A stretch of 64,000 bases of DNA from Trichobilharzia szidati (lineage: Eukaryota > Platyhelminthes > Trematoda > Strigeidida > Schistosomatidae), in contig OX235272.1 of assembly GCA_944472155.2 (NCBI GenBank), forward strand, positions 79,738,020 to 79,802,019. Reading direction: 5' to 3'. Made by a program: the position numbers and the translations under genes. Below the pieces are notes generated by a model. That model had not been told where the DNA came from, ran no database searches, and saw nothing but the letters and a program-made list of their open reading frames with translations. Positions 32,521-44,633 of this stretch are shown in pieces. Numbering within the stretch: position 1 is the first letter of the stretch; every line of letters begins with the position of its first letter.

Positions 32521-32582
32521 CAAAGCTGACGAGTAGTGCACTTGTCACGTAATCACTCGATGACACCAGTATATATAACACA
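32521..32582 (+). promoter_or_regulatory. Promoter of complete knot gene 2
   Basis: GAGTAGTGCACTTGTCACGT and the following segment with TATATATAA at 32570-32578. The leader is shorter than in gene 1 (about 22 bp missing before the ATG). Confidence 0.65.
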
Positions 32583-32618
32583 CAGACAAAGTTCAAGCAA
32601 ATTCAAAGCAATTCAAGT

Positions 32619-33176
32619 ATGGTGGGGAAGCTATCAGCTGTGTTACTCTCCCTCGTCATCTTGCTACACAATACTGGTAAGTGTCCCTTCCCCTTTCAAA
32701 GTCAACACTCGCAAATCAGCCATCTCTTGTGTACACATTCACAACTCATCACAGTGTCAGTTCACTCAAGTCACTTGATTGTTATTCCTCTACATCAAAT
32801 CTTCACCTCATCCAACCACCACCACCAACATCATCCTAGTCACTCACTCAACCACTCACTGACTCAGTCACTCACTGCATAACTCCCTCATACCCTCGCA
32901 CACGCACACACATGCACATGCACACGGACAATTCGTAATTTTGTGTCTATCTCTCCTTCTTTTTTCTACATTTCAGCTGACGTCCAAAGCTGTTCAGCTG
33001 AAGGTGAACCATGCATAACTACACGGAACTGCTGTTGGTCGGCAAAGTGCAGACAGACAAATACAAGTGGTTTTATTTGTGTCCAATGTTATCAAGCCAG
33101 GTTTTTCTGTACAAGTGATGAACAGTGTTGTTCTGATAAATGTGTTGACGGTCAATGCTCAAACAGATTGCAGTGA
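32619..33176 (+). CDS. Secreted 12-cysteine double-knot-like protein, gene 2
   Basis: Exons 32619-32676 and 32977-33176 with a 300-nt intron encode 85 residues. Signal peptide MVGKLSAVLLSLVILLHNTG. The mature part keeps all 12 cysteines in the same two-knot spacing as gene 1. It differs from gene 1 in a handful of residues, mainly in the long x9 loop (RQTNTSGFI against RNTNGTGFI) and just before the first cysteine. It is a direct duplicate of gene 1 about 6.7 kb away; exon and splice sequences look at least as well kept as the flanks. The cellular role is unknown; a secreted ligand or inhibitor is inferred from the fold pattern. Confidence 0.85.
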
Positions 33177-33784
33177 TAATACGCCTACTTCACATGGCTT
33201 CTCACCTGTGGAGAAATGATTACCTTAAATCACTTGATGTACTAACTTCCTGATTCACTAGTCTTCATTTTATCCTTTACCATATTGCAGGGTTATGAGA
33301 GGGTGATGAAATACAACTATTTATACAAGTGACATTAGTGCTCGTTGTTTATTCGACGTTTGTGACTGAGTGATTGACTTGATATGGGATGGATAACAAA
33401 CGTTTAATTGTCATAAGTATAATTTGCGTTCACGGTTACTTTGCGATGGAAGATTAAAATGCGTAAATGTTTTATTGTCGAAATTAGAAACACTATGAAT
33501 GTCAGCAAGACTATGGTGATACTGATAACATTAGTGGTTTGAGTCGTTTTGAAGTAGAATAAGATGGTTTGACAGCACAATACAGTGACTGAGAATTACT
33601 TCTGTCTCGGAAATTTCTATTCTGATTTATGAGTGCTGATTTCATGCTTCCTGTATTGTTTGATAAAGAAGTCGTGATGAAATATCACTCATGTGATTGA
33701 TGGTGACAATTATCTGCTCACCTTTTCGATGGCTCACCTCACCTTCTTTACATCTCTTTACATTTCTGGGCGTTCGGAAGGCAA
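33177..33784. other. 3' flank of knot gene 2, no further gene
   Basis: Near-identical to 26460-27070. No reading frame of note. Confidence 0.5.
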
Positions 33785-34110
33785 GTGAAAAGTAAGAATT
33801 TTGGATGTCGGGTTAGTGACTCTGCAACAGGAAGGCGATTAAACTACCACAGAAACTTCATCGCACAAAAATTTACAAAACATATGAAAAGCGGTACTAT
33901 TTGCATGAACAGGATAGGCAAAATGACACAGCAGGCTGGTGAAAGCCTTCGGGAATGCATTCAATGCATATATTTTCTCCAATTAAAAACAGAATACAGA
34001 GTGGTGATGTGGAATGTTCGTACAATTTACGAGGCTGTTCAGGCTGCCCTGGTATCCAAAGAAATGTGAAGATATGGTGTAGAAGTGCTCGTGAGGGTAG
34101 ATAGGAGGGA
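33785..34110 (+). mobile_element. RTE-type LINE 5' end / endonuclease start, block B
   Basis: A 94-codon frame ends YRVVMWNVRTIYEAVQAALV; the final part is the N-terminal block of RTE endonucleases. A stop at 34067-34069 and loss of the rest make it non-functional. The same element with a longer endonuclease domain is at 35905-36640. Confidence 0.55.
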
Positions 34111-34215
34111 TGTGCATTCTCCACATTGTCAGATGAAGAGTCACTAATCTACTGCCGTCTGGTCACCCATATGACAACCACGAGCACACTGAGACAGTGA
34201 GTGGCTATCATGATG

Positions 34216-34610
34216 TCAGTAGTGGCAGTAGCTCCCGCGTATATCACATGGGATGCACATCCCACTTATCCCTGATGTTGATTTGCACCTTGCGAACCAA
34301 CAGCAATCTGCAGTTCTCTGGCATTTTTCAAGGAGAGGCGCACATTCTTGGGCACCAGCTGAAATATAGATGATAGAAGGGATAGATAGACACAAAATTA
34401 CAAATTGTGTGTGTATGTGTATGTGAGCTAGTTGTGTAGTGAATGATTGACTGAGTAAGTGAGTGGGTGAGATGATGTTGGTGGTGGTTGGATGAGGGGA
34501 AGGTTAGATATTGAGAGATAACAAGTGGTTGACTTGAGTGAAGTGACACTGTGATAAGCTGTATGTTTACAAGTTATGACTGATTTGCGATTGTTGGCTT
34601 TGAAAGGAGA
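34216..34610 (-). pseudogene. Orphan knot-gene intron plus exon 2, block B
   Basis: On the minus strand exon 2 starts at 34358 after a TATATTTCAG acceptor. Its cysteines are spaced C-x6-C-x5-CC-x4-C-x9-C-x2-C-x6-C, with the stop TGA at 34216-34218, exactly as in the block A copy. It keeps the CCW of the complete genes, which block A has lost. Intron remnants run to about 34610, where LINE RT replaces exon 1. Confidence 0.65.
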
Positions 34611-34614
34611 AGTG

Positions 34615-35100
34615 ACACCAGTATTGAAGCTAGTGTTCCTCAGGCTGCTGTTCTGTCTACTTTTCCTCTTTCTTTCTTCCTACCTGAATTACCTTTTTCT
34701 AATGAAATCAACTTCGTCAAATACGCTGATGATCTGAAGGTCTCGTTTCGTGTCAAGTCACAGTCAGACTATTGCAAACTGAATAGCTTTTCGTCGGCCG
34801 TTAGTCAGTGGTCTAAGCATAGTGGTCTTACGTTGAATTCCTCAAAATATCAGACTCCTGATTTCTCCTTCAGGCGTAAACGTGATCTTCAGCGACCAGT
34901 CAGTAAACATGATGATTGTAGTCATCATGTCACCGTATAAGTTAATGGAGATCCGAACTCATGTGAGAAATGGCGTCAGTCTATTTTGACTGAACATCAA
35001 CGCCTCTCTCCTTCTTGCTGTATCCCATCTGGTGTAACCAGAAGTCAATACAGAAGATTATGTGCTCGTACTAAAAAGCATAGGGACTCAACAATACTAT
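34615..35100 (+). mobile_element. LINE reverse-transcriptase fragment, start of partial third block
   Basis: Matches 27926-28400. KYADDLKVSF keeps YADD, and a frame with SAVSQWSK follows, but the joining frames are broken. It marks the start of a third, incomplete direct copy of the block. Confidence 0.6.
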
Positions 35101-35904
35101 CACTATACTATTACTAATAGTTTTATTACTATTACATATGTCGTCTACCATATTCAACGTCAACAACACAAGCGTCTCACATTAACTCACTACAACAGAA
35201 TACTAGAATCATCAACTACAAAAGCACATAAAACTGATACAACACACAACCACAGTACAACACCAACATCAACGCCGACACAAACACAAACAACCGCGCT
35301 CAACAATCGAATTATGCACGGATGAGTCGTAATCAAGTGACATCATGATCCTCGTATTCATATTATCGCTCTCTGATAATTGTTCACAGTGGCCAATAGC
35401 GTTACCAGTTAACACATTGTGGTTCGGTTAGATTCATTTATTTCGAGATTTCATGAGTGTACAAGTGATTGCATATCATGAAATAATTGAACTCGGACAG
35501 CGTGAAGCATCGCCTTGCAATTCATTAGCTGACTGCATGTTCAATGAACTCGTGAACTCGACAAATCACTCTGTGTTGCTCATCAGTTTGTAGCAGATTG
35601 TAGTGAAGCGGAAGGACGCTGAAAGTACACACGTATCTCTCAAGGCTTCGTCGTTTCGAAAATATCGACAGGTGAACAGTACATTCTCACTTTCTTTCAT
35701 ACAGAGTTTCGTTTCATATTCGCCATATTATAATGACTACATTTTATTGTACAACATGTATTCCGCTGAACCTCGCCTAGATTACTAACAACTCGAAACC
35801 CAAAACGTAACCAAATTGTTACAGAAACTTCAACGCATAAATATATTAAAAATACTAAAAATATAAAGAATAACCTTATTTTTCGCCGGAATCGGAGAAG
35901 TGAA
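35101..35904. other. Partial third block, no gene seen
   Basis: Copy of 28.4-29.1 kb including the ACAACAC-rich tract, breaking off near 35770. The frame at 35062-35325 is simple-sequence threonine-rich and not credible. Confidence 0.5.
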
Positions 35905-36640
35905 ATGACGCAGGCTGGTCAAAGCCTTCGGGAAGCCAGTCAGCCGATGTGTCTTCTTTCGATGAAAGCAAAAATATTCTTACAATGTACGAAACTGGAA
36001 AGGCTGCTCAGGTAGCCGCAGAAATTAGGAGATATGGAATTGCAGTGTTGGGAATCTGCGAGAGCAGATGGAACGGATGCGGAAGGTGCCAACTGCCAAC
36101 TGAAGAGACAGTAATCTATTCCGGTCACCCAGTGGATAACCACGAGTACACCGAGCAAGTGGCCGTCATGATGTCACCAACAGCAGCCAAAGCTCTCATG
36201 CAGTGGGAACCAATCTCCTCCAGGATAATGACAGCTAGGTTCAACTCAAAAGGAAGGAAGGTTGCAATCATTCAATGCTATGCACCTACAAACGTCTCAT
36301 AACAAGATAAGAAGGAGGATTTCTGCAGACAACTGCAAACAGTAATGGACAAAGTCCCAAATGGCGATATCAGAATCTCGATGGGTGATATGAATGCGAA
36401 ACTGGGAGGAGACAATACAGGAAGAGAACTCATCATGAGTCATGAGGCCCTCGGTGAAATGAACGACAACGATGAACTCTTCTCAGTCTTCTGCGCCTTG
36501 AATGATTTGTTGATTGGTGGCAGTGTGTTCAAACATACGGATAAACACAAAGCGATATGGATTTCACCAGATGGACACACCGAAAACCAGATAGACTTCA
36601 TTTCAATCTCAAGGAAGTGGAGACGGAGACTATGATCCGA
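35905..36640 (+). pseudogene. RTE-type LINE endonuclease domain with one internal stop
   Basis: One frame runs from 35949 to 36635 with a single TAA at 36300-36302. Motifs in order: TMYETGKAAQVAAEIRRYGI, GICESRW (with the catalytic Glu), CYAPTN, MGDMNAKLGGDNTG, and SPDGHTENQIDFISIS. These are the APE-like endonuclease motifs of RTE retrotransposons. The sequence ends before the final S-D-H motif and before any RT, so it is truncated. Codon spacing and motif quality are much better than in the other fragments, suggesting a younger insertion. Confidence 0.85.
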
Positions 36641-38660
36641 TAATATGACACTGCAGATATTCTCAGCATAATCTTTGTGTGTTCTCACCTAATTTCATAC
36701 TAGCGCCTATACCTATGTGACAAATATTCACTTGAACTTAAGATAAAATGCGGAAAGCCACGTAAAATTGCATTTTTGACATCATCGCATAATACAATTG
36801 CATGGTGTAAATGTTAATTTGATACAGTATCATTGCCTGCTTGACATTTCAGTCACAATATATTGCTCATCATCACATCAATGTTTTCATTCAACTTGGT
36901 ATCTCGCTTCATATTGCTGCATTTCATCTCATTATGCTTGAAATGCGATCCAGTTATTAACACAGTGTATCACTTTGTGTGATACCAAATGAACCAGTCT
37001 AATGTGAAAATTCAGAAGTCATCTAAATTCAACTGACTGTGAAATTCATGATGTAGATATTTCTGATCTGAATAGTAAATTCCTCAAACAATTTGAGATA
37101 TATGGATGATAAATTTGACTTGAAAAAAAATGCCACAGATAAGGCGTCCTTTCTTCCGTGTTTAAATTTGAACTTGAAATAAAATTTCAGACTGAAGCAA
37201 GAGTGTGTTGAATTAGAAACTGAAGAATCAGTAATGAACTGAGTAAGATCATCAAAATATGAATGTACACTGCAATGGTCGTTTGTTTGTGATATTTAGA
37301 GATTCAGCGAAGCCGTTTCTCAAAAGCTCATTTGTGTGAGGCAAATGGTTAAGGCGCTTCTCTCGTTTAACCCAGACTAACTTGCATTTGTGTTTCGCAG
37401 ATAACGCATCAGTAACCGATAATATTATTAATCTCAACTTATTCTCTCAAAATGTCTGTGCTATTAGCAAAACATGAGAGATACCTCTGTCGATATGAGA
37501 CATCAATAAATACCAACCACAAATTCTGCGTTAATTCTGAAGCCGTGATGGTATATATGTCAGGCTCATTAGTTGAAATAGAGATCAGAGTTGACTCAAC
37601 CATATTATTCCGATTTTTCACATCTGGTTCATTCTAATTCGCTGTATGGAATCTTAAAGAGAAGTGAGTTATTCAACCAAGAATACAGGCTCTAATATTC
37701 ATGCAATTTTTAATTTACATTGATAATCTGAATGACGGGTCATGGTAGATGGTTTCCGACCTACTGACGTGTTAGTATTGAAATGCATAGGGAATGCAAT
37801 TGAGACAGTACAACAACGCGAAACAGAAATTCAGATGACTTATCAGTTTATGTTATCGAATATTCCTCAATATCATTTGAGCTTGACTGCTGTATGCTAC
37901 AAATATGATCGACTTTAGGTTAGCACTTGGCATAAATCCAGTTACTACTAGGTATATCTCACTACAGACTATTCTTGACAAAAGCTTGACTGGAAAGACG
38001 CGAATCATGTTCGGATCAAACGTTGACTATGCGCGTCATCATCAAACAGAGTATGGAATGCCAGTCAAGCCGCCACCTCAATTTCCTCGATATTGATTAC
38101 CTCCTTGTAATTTGGTATCTAATTCAACACTGTGGTGTGCAGCACATTTTCTTTACCTCTTTTTTATCGATCATAGTGCGCACATCGCATTCACCCATAT
38201 CACTGAAATTCACCTGACAGACTCGCCTATTCACATTCTGCGACTTCTTTTGCACTTGTGCATTATGCCTTACGTCCACAGATACTCTTGACAATATTTA
38301 CTCACTTTGTGGAGCAATGTGATCTCAATCAGAATTATCGAATTTCATAATTATTTATATATATGTAAATGTTAACTAGCACAAGGACACTGCTTCGTGA
38401 ATTTACTAACGACATTACTCCCACTTATTCCGTCTTCAGTGTCATCAGAATAATTACGAAACTACACATCCACGACGGTGGACGAAAGTGACAGTCTGCA
38501 TCAGGAAACAATATCAACGTGAGAATGAGAGAAAAGACAAAACATTCAAGGAACATTAGCTTTAGAACAATTAGAAGATACAATCTGAATGAAGTCAATC
38601 AATGTTTCACATCTCAGTTGGCTATATCGAGTGTGTTATTCCACTTCCCATTTTCAAAAT
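36641..38660. other. Spacer sequence, no gene seen
   Basis: AT-rich, apparently single-copy within the window. Short frames at 37252, 37452 and 37905 have no motif or splice context. A tRNA-like box A string (AAATGGTTAAGGCGC) near 37344 has no box B. Confidence 0.5.
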
Positions 38661-38666
38661 TTCCCT

Positions 38667-39093
38667 TCAACACACAACACAACTAGTGCAACACATCACA
38701 TCACTGTTACACTCTTGACCGACTAGATGACACAATTTGCATTTCCCAGATTTCGGTTTATCCAGTTAACACCAAGTCCATGCGCAGCACTTCACTTTAT
38801 CCGAACATGGAGAATGACGACCTGCACAACGCTTGCCGTCAGCTGTAATGTGCAACACAAAAAAGAAGAAAGATATGCACAGAGCGAATGACAGTTCTGG
38901 AGACAGATTATTTGATGAAGAGATACAGAAATGGTAAACAAGTTATTAGAGTGCAGAGTGTGTGAATACTCTGTATTGTAGCTACATGCACGATCGTTAC
39001 TGAAACACCTTTAGAAACATGACTCAGCTATCTTCACCCACCTGTGAAATTCTGCAGCAGGAGAAGTAGAGAAAGCAAAACAGCTGCAACTTT
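38667..39093 (-). pseudogene. Divergent 12-cysteine knot paralogue with in-frame stop and lost start
   Basis: On the minus strand exon 2 spans 38842-38667, after an ATTACAG acceptor and in the family phase. Its twelve cysteines are spaced C-x6-C-x5-CC-x4-C-x9-C-x2-C-x6-C-x5-CC-x2-C-x2-C, followed by a stop. A TAA codon at 38768-38766 occupies the first position of the x9 loop. Exon 1 ends at 39042 with a GTGGGT donor and encodes a hydrophobic VAAVLLSLLLLLQN signal core. The codon aligned with the family ATG is TTG, and I see no in-frame ATG upstream. Intron about 200 nt. Residues between cysteines are almost wholly different from genes 1-3. All cysteines survived despite the stop, so the break is recent, polymorphic or tolerated. 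Confidence 0.65.
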
Positions 39094-39099
39094 GATCAG

Positions 39100-40615
39100 C
39101 AAGATGTATACTTTAATGAGTTCAGTTGGATTTGCGTTGTGTATTTGCTTTTTATACATGTTTGGCGTTATTTATCCAGAATACAGACTAATTTGTTTAT
39201 GCGAATTTGAGCATTCTTTAATTGAATATAACACATTCATCAGTAGTGTTTGTACTGCACTACAGAAGTGTAATCACCGATGAAACTTGGATGGCTAGGC
39301 GATTTTGCTTGTTTTGGAATGTTCAATTCGATCTCTTCTCGTTGAGTTGGTATCTGGGATTCTCTTTGATTTCAGGATACGCAATTTCTCATCTTGAGGC
39401 TTTCTTTTGACACTACTCAAGAATGATTGATATTGTGATACCACTCGCAGTCGAAAAATGTGGAAACGATAATACAACTACACCTTCATGTGTGACAATT
39501 TGCAGAGTTATTCACTCGGTATGTTTGAAGAATACTTCTAATTGCAGCCTCATTGCAAACAGTACTTTGGTGCAAGTATGCCACTTTTAACATGAAGTAG
39601 CGTAACGCATCTAATCTCCTCATTACAGCTTGTTACGAAAATGATTTACAGTTTTGTGAGCAGTGCATACGGAGAAGGTTGGTCATGGATGCATCTCCGT
39701 TAAATGATCTGCCTATAGACGGTGCTTGGTAGAATTTATAGCTTGACTTACCTAGAATTCTGCAAATCACAGGTTCAAAACAGAAGTGTCATTCACTATG
39801 AATAAGTAGCATTACAAAAGTTGTAATAAACAAAATATTCTTTTATCAGTACTATTGTTGAAACGGAGATCTTCATCAAAGAGAAGGTCGGAAAATTGAA
39901 CACTTCGTCTTAGAAATAAAAGTCGACTTGGACTGAAGATAGTTATCATTGGCCAGTATATCCTGCTTATTCGAAACCCCCACATCAAGTTTCAAATAGC
40001 TGTGATAATGGCTTGTATATTGACTTCCGAATATTATATATTCCCTTACAACATCCATGTGTTCCTGGATGCGGGATTCGACTTCATTCACAGACTGCAC
40101 CATGTCATTCGTTGTTCTCCTCACTGATAATTACAATCAATATGAGAAAATGAATGTTGAGTGAGGTAGGTGTGGAGAAACACAAATTCTATTCCCTAAA
40201 CCGTTCGTTGATCTCTGACCTTGGAACTGATCTGAATATCACGTTGTTTATAAATTATCATTGGAAATCTTAGCTGACATGATTTCAACTTATTTGTATT
40301 ATTGACAGATCAAGATTGTGATTACCTTAAACGTGATTACACCATTATTCATTGCAAATTGAGAAGTGGCCGTTTTGGGTGTCATATCAATAGCAAAATC
40401 AGTCGTAATTAATTGAGTATGAAATTTGACGATGTTAGTGACCGTGATATTCACATTCCCAGAATGCATCAAAATGACAAGGTTGTGTAGTAGTAGATTT
40501 ATCCATGTTAAATTAAATCGATTTTGTCAACCACCCTTCACTGATGAACAACATTAATCTTGATGAAATTACGTTCAATAATCCAGCGGTTATACGTTCT
40601 GTTGAAGAGAATGAA
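39100..40615. other. Spacer sequence, no gene seen
   Basis: No recognised gene. A possible acceptor and short frame with CYENDLQFCEQC at about 39630-39735 (plus) is too short to call. The 82-codon minus frame 39876-40124 has no motif. Confidence 0.4.
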
Positions 40616-40619
40616 TTCG

Positions 40620-42160
40620 GATATGGGATATAGTTGGAAAGTGGTAGGAAGTGTTCAAATTAAAAAGTACCGTCCACTCACGAAAATTCCGTCCGTTGCT
40701 GTGAGTCACGTAGAGACGGGGTGACTGCTAATTTGGAGTCCTCAAGAAGCCTAGTACCAAAGGGTGAAGACTTCTAGTGAAACGACGCAAACTCGTTGTC
40801 AGTGATGCAGGTGCATCCACTGATTTCGATCTTCCACATTCAATGAATGATCAGTATTCTTCATGTGATTATTCTGTGTCCAATACATATCTGTGTATTA
40901 TTGTTTCTGTGAGGTTTTTCATTCTTTCCTCCTTATTCCAAGCCTGAACATTGTTAAATGTTGAACCTCACAATGAGAATTTTCGTATTAAAGTCGGTCA
41001 TGCAATTTTAAATGAAAATCGGAATTATGAATTGCTGTTGTTGGCTTCCTCTTCGCAACACACACACTGATTCATTAAACTTTCAAGCCATCATTCACGA
41101 CTGACCAAAACATCACTGTTGCAAGTTCCACCTCAACAGCATTGAGCTATTAGTGCACAAACAAATCGAAAATACAGGGTCAACAGGTACGATTTTCGAC
41201 AACTGTCAGTTGTCAGACTACAGTTTCTGATTTCCAAGGATTGTGAACAATTTGGACAAACTCACTTTAAACAAACAACAAAATACCACGCTTGTCAATG
41301 CTTTATTTCCAGCTACTAGTGTAGTGGATTTACAGGTGAATCCACGAAATGGAGATAATAATGGTGACGTAGTTTGTCGCTATGTGGTACACGACTAGCA
41401 GTTGTGATACATTCGACCATGTGTCCTCGATTCGGTACATCACATTCCTCCACTGGAAAACAGCTTTGCATACGGTGAATAGAAAGAGTGACGGTGGATC
41501 CTTTCAGTGTACGGAGACATCGGGAAACAATTTACAGTAGCCTAATGTAGTTGCAGCAAAGCACTAACTCAAGTGGACAACGAATCTTTTACTCTCCATC
41601 AAATATCCTCAGGAATCATTTCGTAGATCATTCCACCTACAATACTGTGATGTCTTACCTGTGTTTATGAGCTAGCGAAATTTCACAACGATTTGGACAC
41701 ACTCAAACCACTGATATGCATCATAAATTCACCAAAGTTTAATGTTGGATGGTGGAAAGTTTTGACTACGTTTTCCGACAGTCAATGGAATCGGTGAAAC
41801 GGACTCGTTTCACTTCATTCAACACCTCAATACTTTTGACCATTTCGATAATGTTTAGTGCTGTCCATTTATTCATTAAAGTCTCCACAGAAGCAGAGCG
41901 CAGGAATTGTCTCTGATTACTCAAGTTTAGACTGTCAAACACTTTCTGTCATTATTCACTACTAACAAATGTTACTAGTTCGATGATAATTGCCTTAATT
42001 CATTTTGAGAGGGTAGCATTCAAAGGCACATTGCTTCACATATTAGCAGGTATCTTCATAGGGGACATGAAGAATACAAAACTGAAAAATGCTATTTGAT
42101 AATCATTGCAATAAGCTGAGATCAGAGGAAATATGTGAAATCCATGAAGAGTTCGCCTCA
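40620..42160 (+). repeat. Isolated direct copy of part of the block (RTE end and flank)
   Basis: Matches 23.3-24.84 kb in order: RTE 3' tail, the CAACAGGTACGATTTT segment (41183), the ACACGACTAGCAGTTG segment (41390) and the AGATCAGAG segment (42120). Neither knot exon is present. It shows that the block also spread in pieces. Confidence 0.75.
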
Positions 42161-44300
42161 GGGCCTGCGCAAATAAAAATTGAAAATGACTCATTCCTAT
42201 AATTATTCTTGTGCCAAACAAAATTAATAATAATGTTGTGAAGCATCCTGAATGGCAGAAATATAATATCAGATGACATCCTTCCTGACCACCGTATATT
42301 AAGACAGGGTGCACAATGAAGATGAATGTTCCTTTTCTGCTCACACTGATTAGGTTTGCTCTTGTTAATCCCACTAACGTCAACTATGGCTAAACGATGT
42401 GTGCATATAACTCTGCCTTCATTGACAATTTGTATTTCAAAAATGATGAACATATAAATGCATAGCTTGAAGAAATTAATGATACCAGCCACTCTGATCA
42501 CGTTATGATGATATTTAAATTGCAGTGTACACTACTGTTAAGTCACAGCATGACCAACCTGAAAAGCATATAATACGCTCATGTGTGGTAAATTCATTGC
42601 AACGGTAGGACTCTAACATTTGAAAGTTACTTTTCAGTGCATTTTGCGTAACCAAGACACAATGGAGATGGTATCATTCGAAGACGAAATCATGGGTGAC
42701 TAGTGGATCCTAGTTGATTGAAATCACCAGCAACAAGCAGTAGTGACTGTTGGCCAGACCGAAGTGATCTTTATACTGAAGGGTGACAGCGACTATCACC
42801 CATGCGAAATATTGTAATATATTCAATATTTCGGCGATCTGACAATACATGGAATCATACTTCACACATACTTCACAACGACTCACACAGTTCGAGGTGA
42901 AAATCCACTGCACTTCCCATTGGAGACTGGAAGTACTCCCATCACGATATTTGGTCTGTTCAACATCATGCTTGTCAGTCACGAAAGCAGACAAAATTGG
43001 ATGAAGCTGTACAACAGAGAATTGATGTTATTTGAAGTAATTTGGCTATCCGAGCTGAGTGGAACCTGGCATACGGTTATTGCGATCCTTCTGGAATGAA
43101 TGAGATCACCGTTCACTATTTACATCAATTCGACCTGACTGCGAAGATCAACTAGTTGATGTTATGTTCATTCACCCATCTACTATGTACTGAATGAGGT
43201 GTGAACGTAGATCTATGGAAATCCTGATGGCAGTTCAACTCTTCACATTTCGCAAATTGCATCTGAAGGTGTGAAGAATTCATAGAAATTGTATTAAAAT
43301 GGAATGTGTGAGGATTCATTGGATCTGGAGAGGTCGTTTCTGGTGAATAAATATGCGCAGTGGAATCACTTGTGAATCATATCACCAATAGTTTGCAGAC
43401 ATTGATTTTCATCCTCCCGATGACCGCGATCGCCCACTTTAGACCTCTCTATGTAGCTCAGTTGAACAGTTTGTGTCTGCATCGGTTGATGTCTGGTATT
43501 GCTTTGATTACCTCTGATTCCTGCTTAAAGCTAATGTATGTCGGCTAAAATTGCTGGTCGCGGAACATAGTGTCGCGCCGCGTATACTAGATGCCTCTCT
43601 CATTACCAACAAAAACTTAACAGCTTCAAAGCATGATGAATTCTCTCCTATCAGTTAACTACGCTTGCCTCAATATTGCATAATCAACATGTCGCGCCAC
43701 TTATCAATGAAGACGGCACGGAAACATCTGTGGTCAAAGACTGCCAGCTATTTCATGTATTCCTATTTCAGCCGACAGTCAAAACAAAACGGATGATAGT
43801 GATTCACAAATGAGTGGTGTTTTCAAATCGATTACTCCATATCTTTAAAATATAAGTCCATGCAGATCAGTTCCGAAGTATCTTGAAGCATGCAACGAGT
43901 ACAATTCACATTGAAGACATAACAGTCTCTCTGTTCAACGTTCTGAAGTGACTGTGTCTACTGTCACCATCCTCTCCTCGAAGGGTTTCATCAGCACACA
44001 TATAAAAGTGTTCCCCCTCCCAGTATCAAGTCAGTCACGCAGACAAGAACGTCGATGAACGTTATTTAGAAACGATGAGCACATTATCACTGAGGTCGCT
44101 GATCTAAGGAGTTGTATTTCATTACCCTGTCATTACCCAGCAATATGGAAAATATGAAATGAAGACTGTTGCATCAGGAAATGAGTAACATAAGGAGATG
44201 GAATATTCAGTCTTTCCATTATGCTGTCGCACAGTGTTCTCCTCCTACGAAACTACCAACAACACTAATATTACCTCGATAACCACACAATTACTGACGC
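42161..44300. other. Spacer sequence, no gene seen
   Basis: No recognised coding sequence. A TATA-like CACATATAAAAGTG at about 43996-44010 (plus) is not followed by an identifiable exon. The frames at 42036 and 42103 (minus) and 42710 (minus) lack motifs. Confidence 0.45.
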
Positions 44301-44317
44301 TTCGATAAATCTTTACA

Positions 44318-44509
44318 CTAAATGTTCCACAGTCGCTCACAGTACTTCGGATAACGAAAATAAAACACCCAGATATTTTCATCTTCCATCAAAATATAAC
44401 TGTCAACATGAATACTTATGACACTGTCAGCGTCATCATAATACAACGCATCAACATTCCTACAAGTGCACGAAAACTGACCGTAGAAATCGCAAAACAA
44501 AACATTCAT
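44318..44509 (-). other. Conserved downstream ORF of the knot-gene unit, gene 3 copy
   Basis: Begins about 125 bp past the stop of knot gene 3 and reads FSCTCRNVDALYYDDADSVI, then SYILMED. Relative to the copies at 50820 and 19265 it lacks one His codon after YY and two codons before SYILMED, keeping frame both times. It could be a separate exon, a 3' UTR frame or chance. Confidence 0.3.
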
Positions 44510-44633
44510 AACACATCAAGAAGACACAGGATGACGCCGAAAGAACAGTATTTATATTCAAACAGTCAGAACATCGAAAGTGACTTAAAGTAATCATTTC
44601 TGTACAGGCGAAAGGTCATGTAAATTAGGCGTA

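Noticed and set aside
35062..35325. Thr/His-rich ORF
   Set aside because: Simple-sequence tract; the copies at 28.4 and 21.2 kb do not keep the frame.
43990..44060. TATA-like CACATATAAAAGTG with a plausible leader
   Set aside because: No signal-peptide exon or other coding sequence follows, and it does not share the family promoter block.
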